This document shows positions 57,917 through 64,000 of a DNA stretch of 64,000 nt, piece after piece. Origin of the DNA: Ectopseudomonas khazarica. GTDB taxonomy: Bacteria; Pseudomonadota; Gammaproteobacteria; Pseudomonadales; Pseudomonadaceae. Where the stretch lies: the NCBI RefSeq assembly GCF_004521985.1, contig NZ_SBHZ01000020.1:26481-90480 (forward strand), written 5' to 3'. A model generated the notes under the pieces. That model was not told where the DNA came from and ran no database searches. It was given only the letters and a program-made list of their open reading frames with translations. Every line of letters begins with the position of its first letter. Position 1 is the stretch's first letter. Position numbers and translations under genes: made by a program.

Positions 57917-60076
57917 CTACAGGCTGGCCGGGCCGACGCGGCCCTTGCGCAGGGCTTCGATCACCGACTCCTTCGGTCCATCCGCCACGACCCGGCCGTT
58001 GTCCAGGACCGCGAGGCGTTCGACCAGGCTGAGCATGGAGGCACGGTGGGTGATGATGATCAGCGTCTTGCCCTGCACATAGGGCTGCAGACGCTGGCGC
58101 AGCAGGTCTTCGCTGGTGTTGTCCATGGCGCTGGTGGGCTCGTCCAGTACCAAGATCGGCGGATCGAGGAGCAGGGCGCGAGCCAGCAGCACCGCCTGGC
58201 GCTGGCCGCCGGAGAGCAGTTGCCCGCGCTCGCCGACGGGGCGGTCGAAGCCCTGGGGATGCTGGCGGGCGAGTTCGACCACGCCGGTCAGCTCCGCCAC
58301 TTCGAGCATGCGCGAATCGTCGACGTAGCGCGCGCCCAGGGTCAGGTTGTCACGCAGGCTGCCAGCCAGCAGCGGCAGGTCATGGGACACGTAGCCGATC
58401 TGGTGGCGCAGGTCGGCGACATCGAGCTGGCGCAGGTCGAGGTTGTCCAGGAGGATCTGCCCCTCGTCCGCGCTGTAGAAGGCCATCAGCAGACGGGCGA
58501 GGGTGCTCTTGCCCGAACCGCTGCGGCCGATGATGCCGAGGCGCTCGCCGGCGCCGAGGCGCAGGCTGACGTTGTTCAGGGCCGGTGCACTCTGCCCCGG
58601 GTAGGTGAAGCTGATCTGGCGCAGCTCCAGTGCCCCCTTGAGCTGGGTGCGGTCCAGCGGGCGCTGCTTCTCCTGGCGTTCCTGCGGCAGGGCCATCAGC
58701 GCGTCGGTACTGGTCATGGTCAGGCGCGCCTGCTGGTAGCGGGTGATCAGCCCGGCGATCTGCCCCAGCGGCGAGAGAATGCGACTGCCGAGCATGTAGC
58801 AGGCCACCAGCGCACCGACGCTGAGGTTGCCGGCGATGATCAGGTACACCCCGCCAACTATGGTGGCCATGCCGGCGAACTGTTGCAGGAACAGCGTACC
58901 GTTGGTGGCCAGCGCGGCGAGGAACTTGGCGTGAGCGTCCAGACGGGTGAGGGCGCCGTGGGTCTGCTCCCACTGATGCTGGCGTTCGCTCTCGGCGCTG
59001 CAGGCCTTGAGCATCTCCAGGCCGCCCAGGGTCTCGATCAGCAGCGCCTGGCGCTGCGAGCCGAGTTGCAGGCTCTTCTGCACCGTGTCGCGCAGGCGCG
59101 CCTGGATGATGAAGGCGAACAGCGCGGTCAGCGGGAACGCCAGCATCGGGATGAATACCAGGGGGCCGCCGATCAGGCCGATCACCAGCAGCATCAGCAG
59201 GGAGAAGGGCAGGTCGATCAGGCTGGTCAGCGTCACGGCGGTGAGGAAGTCGCGCAGCCCCTGGAAGTCGTGGATGCTCTGGGCGAAGCCGCCGACGGTG
59301 GCCGGCCTGGCTTTCATCGACATGCCGGTGATGCGCTCGAACAGGGTAGCCGAGAGCACCACGTCGGTCTTCTTGCCCGCGGTGTCCAGCAGGTGGGCGC
59401 GCAACACCTTGAGCAACAGCTCGAAGCCGGTGCCGATCAACAGCCCGATGGCCAGGACCCAGAGCGTCGCGGTGGCCTGGTTGGGCACCACGCGATCGTA
59501 GGTCTGCATGACGAACAGCGGCACCATCAGGCCCAGCAGGTTGATCAGCAGACTGGCCAGCACGGCGTCCGTATAGAGCCAGCGTGACAGTTTTAGGGTG
59601 TCGCGGAACCAGGCCTCGATGCGCGGCACCAGCGGGGTGCGGGCTTCTTCCAGCTCATGCCGCGGGCGGGCGAAGAACGCCTGGCCGCTGTACTCGGCGG
59701 CCAGTTGTTCGCGGCTGACCCACTGTTCGCCGCCATCCGTCTCGCAGGGCAGGATCTGCGCCTGCTGCTTCGGCCCCCACTGGCGCAGCACGGCGCTGCG
59801 GCCGTCCTTGAGCAACAGCAGCACCGGCAGGCTGAGCGGCGAGATGCTGGCCAGCTTGCGCTGCAGCAGGCGCCCCTGCAGGCCGGCCCGCGCCGCCGCG
59901 CGCGGCAGCAGGTCGGCACTCAGGCGCTGTTCCGGCAGGGGCAAGCCTGCACTCAGCGTGCCGCGGCTGACGGAGCAGCCATGCAGCCTGCAGAGAATCA
60001 GCAGGCCATCGAGCAGGGGATCATCGTGGCTGAGCCGCGGATCGCTGGCCGGTCCTGGCCGTTCCATGGTGGTCAT
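57917..60076 (-). CDS. lapB: Type I secretion ABC exporter (LapB type)
   Basis: A 719-residue exporter. Residues about 1-150 form a C39-like domain in which the catalytic Cys-His pair of true peptidases is not seen (ILCRLHGCSVSRGTLSAGLPL), as expected for exporters that bind but do not cut their cargo. Six helices follow, then an ATPase with Walker A IIGRSGSGKSTL, signature LLSGGQRQAVLLARALL and Walker B ILVLDEPTSAMD. It would export the giant adhesin encoded divergently. Start is ATG 60076, with ATG 60067 as an alternative. Gene order is TolC-like, exporter, fusion protein. Confidence 0.93.
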   Translation of the reverse strand: MTTMERPGPASDPRLSHDDPLLDGLLILCRLHGCSVSRGTLSAGLPLPEQRLSADLLPRAAARAGLQGRLLQRKLASISPLSLPVLLLLKDGRSAVLRQWGPKQQAQILPCETDGGEQWVSREQLAAEYSGQAFFARPRHELEEARTPLVPRIEAWFRDTLKLSRWLYTDAVLASLLINLLGLMVPLFVMQTYDRVVPNQATATLWVLAIGLLIGTGFELLLKVLRAHLLDTAGKKTDVVLSATLFERITGMSMKARPATVGGFAQSIHDFQGLRDFLTAVTLTSLIDLPFSLLMLLVIGLIGGPLVFIPMLAFPLTALFAFIIQARLRDTVQKSLQLGSQRQALLIETLGGLEMLKACSAESERQHQWEQTHGALTRLDAHAKFLAALATNGTLFLQQFAGMATIVGGVYLIIAGNLSVGALVACYMLGSRILSPLGQIAGLITRYQQARLTMTSTDALMALPQERQEKQRPLDRTQLKGALELRQISFTYPGQSAPALNNVSLRLGAGERLGIIGRSGSGKSTLARLLMAFYSADEGQILLDNLDLRQLDVADLRHQIGYVSHDLPLLAGSLRDNLTLGARYVDDSRMLEVAELTGVVELARQHPQGFDRPVGERGQLLSGGQRQAVLLARALLLDPPILVLDEPTSAMDNTSEDLLRQRLQPYVQGKTLIIITHRASMLSLVERLAVLDNGRVVADGPKESVIEALRKGRVGPASL

Positions 60077-60098
60077 CTACTACTCCTGCCGGTACGGC

Positions 60099-61454
60099 TT
60101 ACTTCATTTCTGGCAGGCGCGCCTCGCTCTTCACCTCGGTGAGGGCTACCGCTTCCGCCGGGACCACGACCTGCTGCTGACGCAGCAGATCACCCATCGC
60201 TGCAACGACGCGATACATCGAGAACTCTTCGCCATAGCGCACTTCCGTGTAGCGGCGGTTGGCCGTGAACAGTTCGTTCTCGCTGTCGAGCAGGTCGAGC
60301 AAGGTGCGCTGTCCCAGGCTGAACTGTTGTTGATAGGCCTCGCGTACACGTGCGGTGTAATCGGCGTAGTCACGTGCCTTGGGGGTTTGCAGGCGCGCGT
60401 TTTCCATGGCGTTCCAGGCCAGCGAGAGGTTCTCGTTGAGCACCCGCAGCGCGTTGTTGCGAATGTCCATCGACTCGTTGATCTGGTGCGCGGCGGATTG
60501 CAGGCGGGCCTTGTCGCGCATGCCGTTGAACAGGTTGTAATTCATCACCACGGCGGCCCGCCAGGTGCTGTAGTGGCCTTCGTCACCCTGCACGTTGTCG
60601 TCGGCCGAGGTGGCCAGCTCCACGTCGAAGCGCGGGTAGAACGGCGACTTGGCGACTTCGTACTGCTTCTCGGCGGCCTGGACGTCGGCTTGTGCCGATT
60701 TCAGGAAGGGGTTGTTGTCCATCACCGTCTGCCGGGCTGCGAGCAGGTCTTCCGGCATGTTGCCCTTGATCGTGGCGGGCGACTCGAGCTGATCCGGCAG
60801 ACGACCGACCGCGCTGAAGAAGTTGGCTTCGGCGTCGGCCAGGTTGACCTCCTCGGTATAGAGGTTGTTCTGCGCCAGAGCCAGACGGGCTTCGGACTGG
60901 TCGAGGTCGGCGGTGCTGCCGACACCCTGACGGCTGCGCAGCCCGATCTGGTCGTTGATGCGCTGGTGCGCCTGCAGGTTGTTGCGCGCCAGGGAGACCA
61001 TCTCGCGGCGCATCAGCACATCCAGGTAGACCTCGACGGTACGCAGGGCGAGGCTTTCGGAGGTGCCCAGCAAGCGATAGGCGCGGGAGTTGACCACGGC
61101 CTCGGTACGGGCGACTTCATTGGGCGTGTTGAAACCGTCGAACAGCATCTGCCGCAGGCGCAGCTCCGCGTTGCGGTAGTTGAGTGTTTCCGTGTTGTGG
61201 TCGCCCAGGTCACGGGTGCTGGGACTGTCGGTGTTCTGCCGGCCGTAGCCGACCAGCAGATCGACGGTCGGCAGGTAGCCACCCTTGGCGAATTTCACAT
61301 CCTCATCCGATGCCAGGCGGCTGTTGGTCGCGGCGTGAATCTCCGGATGGTTGTCTAGCGTGCTCTGGATCGCTTCCGTGAGGTTCATGGCGTATGCCTG
61401 ACTGCAGACCGTCGCCAAAAGCATGGCGCTCCATAGAGGGGATAGGGTGCGCAT
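60099..61454 (-). CDS. lapE: TolC-family outer-membrane channel for type I secretion (LapE type)
   Basis: A 451-residue outer-membrane efflux protein with signal peptide (MLLATVCSQAYA) and two structural repeats typical of TolC (MNLTEAIQSTLDNHPEIHAATNSRLASDEDVKFAKGGYLPTVDLLVGYGRQ and DNNPFLKSAQADVQAAEKQYEVAKSPFYPRFDVELATSADDN). The C-terminal YQQQFSLGQRTLLDLLDSENELFTANRRY motif is characteristic of secretion-type TolC/AggA proteins. First gene of the lapE-lapB-lapC operon; the exporter gene follows after 22 bases. Confidence 0.92.
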   Translation of the reverse strand: MRTLSPLWSAMLLATVCSQAYAMNLTEAIQSTLDNHPEIHAATNSRLASDEDVKFAKGGYLPTVDLLVGYGRQNTDSPSTRDLGDHNTETLNYRNAELRLRQMLFDGFNTPNEVARTEAVVNSRAYRLLGTSESLALRTVEVYLDVLMRREMVSLARNNLQAHQRINDQIGLRSRQGVGSTADLDQSEARLALAQNNLYTEEVNLADAEANFFSAVGRLPDQLESPATIKGNMPEDLLAARQTVMDNNPFLKSAQADVQAAEKQYEVAKSPFYPRFDVELATSADDNVQGDEGHYSTWRAAVVMNYNLFNGMRDKARLQSAAHQINESMDIRNNALRVLNENLSLAWNAMENARLQTPKARDYADYTARVREAYQQQFSLGQRTLLDLLDSENELFTANRRYTEVRYGEEFSMYRVVAAMGDLLRQQQVVVPAEAVALTEVKSEARLPEMK

Positions 61455-61901
61455 TGGCGTTTCTCCTTACTGAAGTTCTTATCCTGTCGCCATAAAAATG
61501 GCGTTTTGTCCTGTCAAACCGTTTCAGGCTTGTAACATCAGAGCTAAGAACAACTTTCGGAGGACCTAAGATGAATTTTTCACAACCCCTATTCGGAAAA
61601 AGTCTTATGAAGTCTGCGAAAAGCAGCACATTGTTTGAAGGTGCTAGCTGCGCAAGTGCTCATTTTTCGTGGGTTGCGCAGCTGCAGTGAGCAGTCAGGC
61701 ATCAAAAATCGGGGATTCATCTGATGGAGTAGTTCGACGCATGCTGTGGTGACATTTTATTGTCAGTCGCGTTTTTCTGGATTTTGCGCCGTTCCATTTC
61801 AATCAGCTGTCAGGGCTTGTCCCCCGACTTCGAAAAGGTGTTCTGACCCTTTCGGTAGGTACGTGTCGGCGGTGGTCGGCAGCTGTAGTGAGGATGGAAT
61901 C
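61455..61901. promoter_or_regulatory. Divergent intergenic region lapE / giant adhesin
   Basis: 447 bases, AT-richer than the rest of the window, with no convincing gene. It contains a 10-bp perfect inverted repeat AGCTGCGCAA/TTGCGCAGCT (61646-61655, 61674-61683) and a site GACATTTTATTGTC (61751-61764) whose reverse complement agrees at 11 of 14 positions with the FleQ box GTCAATAAATTGAC as I remember it. GAGGATGGAATC is the adhesin ribosome site. Both promoters should be here. Confidence 0.65.
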
Positions 61902-64000
61902 ATGGCTACTCTCATCGGTATCGTCAGTCAGGTTGTCGGCGAGGTTTTCGCGGTAGCGAGCGACGGATCGCGCCGGCCTGTCAGCGAGGGCGATCGCGTC
62001 TACGCAGGAGAGCAACTGGTGACCGGAGCAACCGGCGCCGTGGCAGTCTCCATGACCAACGGTCAGCAACTGACCCTTGGCCGCGATAGCAGCATCACGC
62101 TCGACGCACAGATGCTCGCGTACCGGGGTGAAACCCAGGCACCGGTGGTCGAGGCGCCACAGCCTCCCACCGACGATGACCTGACCGACGTCGAGCGCTT
62201 GCAGGCCGCGATCGAGGCTGGCGATGACCCGACCCTGCAGGGCGAGGCGACTGCCGCCGGTCCGGGTGCCGGTGCAGGTGGCGCGGGTGGTGCCGGCGGT
62301 GGCAACTCCTTCGTGCTGCTGACCGAAGTGGGCGGCGCACTCGATCCGGTCATCGGTTATCCAACCGAGGGGCTCAACAGCGGCCCTGAATTCCCCGAAG
62401 CCGAACCCATTGCGCTGGCCGACCCGGCAGTCGATGGCATTCCCACTGGCGGCACCGCCTCCAACCAGGTGGATGAAGAAGGCCTGCCCGACGGCATCGT
62501 CGGCGGCGTGAACGACCTGGATGGCGAGGCCACTCAGGTCACAGGTGTGCTGGGTTACAGCTTCGGCCCCGACGGCCCTGGCGCGTTCGTCTGGTCCACT
62601 GCCGGTCTGGCTGCGATGGGCATCAGCTCGGGCGGGGTTCCGCTCACCTATGAAGTGAGTGCTGACGGCCTGACGCTCACGGCGTACGCCGGGGCTACCG
62701 TGGTATTCGTCGCTCAGGTCACCGACCTGGCGACCGGCTCTTACCAGTTCGACCTGCTGGCCGCATTGGACCATGCGGCACCGGAGGAAGGGGGGAGCGA
62801 CGAGAACGACATCGTCTACCTGTTCAACTACACCATCACCGACGGCAACGGCACCCCGGCGACGGGTAGCCTGAGCATTCTGGTGGACGATGACAGCCCG
62901 ACGCTGACCGTCGGGCTCAACGAAGAGATAGAGGGCCGCGGCCTTAACCTGCAGCTGGATGAGACCGTGGGCGTCGACCGCGAAGCCCCGGGTGAAACGG
63001 CCGATGGCAACGACGATGATGGCGCCGGCTACCTGGGCCGTGCGACCACCGAGCTGGGTGGTGGCGGCCTGGTCAGTCTGTTCACCGTTGGTGGTGGCTA
63101 CGGCCAGGATGGTCCTGGTAGCCTGACCGGGAACTTCTACTTCACCGGCATCCCGGCGGGCGGCGAGCTGAGCACCAACCTGGAAGCCACCGATGGCGGC
63201 GCCATCGTGCTGCAGATGGATGGTGACGATGTGGTGGGTGTGGACGGCGATGGCCACGTGGTCTTCCGCCTGGAAATCATCGACACGCTCGATGGTCCGC
63301 AACTGCAGACCACCCTGTACGAAGCGATCCGCCATGACGGCACCACCACCACGTTCGACGAAGCACTGAACCTGCTGCTCGGCGACGACGGTGCCAGCCT
63401 GGGCCTGACCTACGAAGTGGTGCGCACCGATGGCGATGGCGACCAGGTCACCGCCTCGGAAACCCTGGTACTGGCTGACGAACAAGGCTCGATCCTGACC
63501 TTCGACGACGACGGCCCGACCCAGAACGTTGGCCTGGCCCAAGGGGCCTCGGCTGATCGGCTGGCGATGGAACTGGATGAAACTGTGGGCGTGGATCGTG
63601 CAGCCCCGGGCGAAACGGCCGATGGCAACGGCGATGACGGTGCCGGCTACCTGGGTCGCTCGACCACCGCGCTGGGCGGTGGCGGCCTGGTCGGCCTGTT
63701 CACCGCCAGTGGCGATGATGGTCAGGACGGTCCTGGCAGCCTCAGCACCAGCCTGTACTTCAGCGGCATCCCGGCGGGCGGCGAGCTGAGCACCAACCTG
63801 GAAGCCACCGATGGCGGCGCCATCGTGCTGCAGATGGATGGTGACGATGTGGTGGGTGTGGACGGCGATGGCCACGTGGTCTTCCGCCTGGAAATCATCG
63901 ACACGCTCGATGGTCCGCAACTGCAGACCACCCTGTACGAAGCGATCCGCCATGACGGCACCACCACCACGTTCGACGAAGCACTGAACCTGCTGCTCGG
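61902..64000 (+). CDS. Giant type I-secreted adhesin with retention module (LapA-like), truncated by window end
   Basis: At least 699 residues, open to the window edge. Residues 1-100 match the LapA-type retention module that plugs the secretion channel (MATLIGIVSQVVGEVFAVA, SEGDRVYAGEQLVTGATGAVAVSMTNGQQLTLGRDS). Thr117-Ala118-Ala119-Gly120 is the dialanine cleavage motif of LapG-type proteases, followed by a Gly/Ala-rich stretch. A domain at about 190-328 comes before repeats of 206 residues starting with DDDSPT/DDDGPT and rich in Asp and Gly (calcium-binding type). The protein has no N-terminal signal peptide, as expected for type I secretion, and the secretion operon is divergent. Confidence 0.93.
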   Translation, partial: MATLIGIVSQVVGEVFAVASDGSRRPVSEGDRVYAGEQLVTGATGAVAVSMTNGQQLTLGRDSSITLDAQMLAYRGETQAPVVEAPQPPTDDDLTDVERLQAAIEAGDDPTLQGEATAAGPGAGAGGAGGAGGGNSFVLLTEVGGALDPVIGYPTEGLNSGPEFPEAEPIALADPAVDGIPTGGTASNQVDEEGLPDGIVGGVNDLDGEATQVTGVLGYSFGPDGPGAFVWSTAGLAAMGISSGGVPLTYEVSADGLTLTAYAGATVVFVAQVTDLATGSYQFDLLAALDHAAPEEGGSDENDIVYLFNYTITDGNGTPATGSLSILVDDDSPTLTVGLNEEIEGRGLNLQLDETVGVDREAPGETADGNDDDGAGYLGRATTELGGGGLVSLFTVGGGYGQDGPGSLTGNFYFTGIPAGGELSTNLEATDGGAIVLQMDGDDVVGVDGDGHVVFRLEIIDTLDGPQLQTTLYEAIRHDGTTTTFDEALNLLLGDDGASLGLTYEVVRTDGDGDQVTASETLVLADEQGSILTFDDDGPTQNVGLAQGASADRLAMELDETVGVDRAAPGETADGNGDDGAGYLGRSTTALGGGGLVGLFTASGDDGQDGPGSLSTSLYFSGIPAGGELSTNLEATDGGAIVLQMDGDDVVGVDGDGHVVFRLEIIDTLDGPQLQTTLYEAIRHDGTTTTFDEALNLLL
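62886..63503 (+). repeat. Adhesin repeat unit 1 (618 bp, 206 residues)
   Basis: The unit runs from the DDDSPT codons to the next DDDGPT. Its segment 63146-63382 (237 bases) is identical, as read by eye, to 63764-64000 in unit 2. Protein motifs include LDETVGVDREAPGETADGN, GGLVSLFT, GELSTNLEATDGGAIVLQMDGDD. Confidence 0.9.
63504..64000 (+). repeat. Adhesin repeat unit 2, truncated by window end
   Basis: Starts at the DDDGPT codons, exactly 618 bases after unit 1. The first part differs by many synonymous and some amino acid changes (LDETVGVDRAAPGETADGN), while everything from 63764 on is identical to unit 1, which suggests recent gene conversion or duplication. Confidence 0.9.

Noticed and set aside
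61803..63953. A 716-codon open frame antisense to the adhesin
   Set aside because: It is repetitive because the adhesin repeats are; the + strand has the retention module, cleavage motif and ribosome site.
62886..64000. CRISPR-like or mobile repeat array
   Set aside because: The repeats are long, in frame and part of a single adhesin coding sequence.

Overview
The window looks like chromosomal DNA from a Pseudomonas of the P. aeruginosa / P. mendocina-oleovorans type. It is uniformly GC-rich with strong third-position G/C bias, has short intergenic gaps and many ATGA or TGATG stop-start overlaps. Gene order in several blocks (cobalamin genes; MarR-MFS-glutathione peroxidase-FadL; rnd-ycgL-dehydrogenase-ycgN-hxuIRA; ptrB-HIT) matches what I remember of P. 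aeruginosa. The first gene (cobT) and the last gene (a giant adhesin) run off the ends. I saw no rRNA, tRNA, CRISPR array, prophage or insertion sequence.

Layout. 1-1.7 kb: end of a cobalamin operon (cobT-cobC-cobS). 1.8-4.2 kb: MarR regulator, MFS transporter, a tiny membrane ORF, and a glutathione peroxidase gene interrupted by an in-frame TAG. 4.3-10.1 kb: a lipid-use module with secreted lipase, its foldase, a hybrid histidine kinase, a tail-to-tail NarL-type response regulator and a FadL-type outer-membrane channel. 10.2-19.7 kb: housekeeping genes including sseA, gdhA, rnd, ycgL and ycgN. 19.7-23.9 kb: the Fur-box-preceded heme signalling system hxuI-hxuR-hxuA. 23.9-28.5 kb: HNH protein, cNMP-binding protein, chemoreceptor and a membrane/epimerase fusion. 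28.5-34.1 kb: ptrB, HIT protein, class II amidotransferase and membrane proteins. 34.2-36.4 kb: a CoxE/VWA and MoxR AAA+ pair separated by a palindromic repeat. 36.6-42.9 kb: cysK, an EamA transporter, aceK, a 43-residue ORF, an MBL hydrolase and an NCS1 permease.

The most interesting accessory region is 43.2-54.1 kb. A guanidinobutyrase (gbuA) is followed by a YjiH-type membrane protein, an HD-domain protein with a possible diiron ligand set, and a thiamine-diphosphate enzyme. A second same-strand operon encodes a TIM-barrel protein, a 2-oxoglutarate/Fe(II) oxygenase, a periplasmic binding protein, a fused permease-ATPase and a class II aldolase. A LysR regulator diverges from it. The same inverted-repeat core (TTCAG-N6-CTGAA) stands in front of gbuA and in the LysR/TIM-barrel divergent promoter, so the two operons are probably one regulon for an unidentified guanidino compound or basic amino acid.

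54.2-56.5 kb: the aerotaxis receptor aer and a DTW-domain tRNA-modifying enzyme flanked by two related hairpins. 56.5-64 kb: a Lap-type biofilm adhesion locus, with a type I secretion operon (TolC-like protein, ABC exporter, membrane-fusion protein) divergent from a giant adhesin that carries an N-terminal retention module, a Thr-Ala-Ala-Gly LapG-type cleavage motif, and 206-residue repeats that are identical over at least 237 bp.
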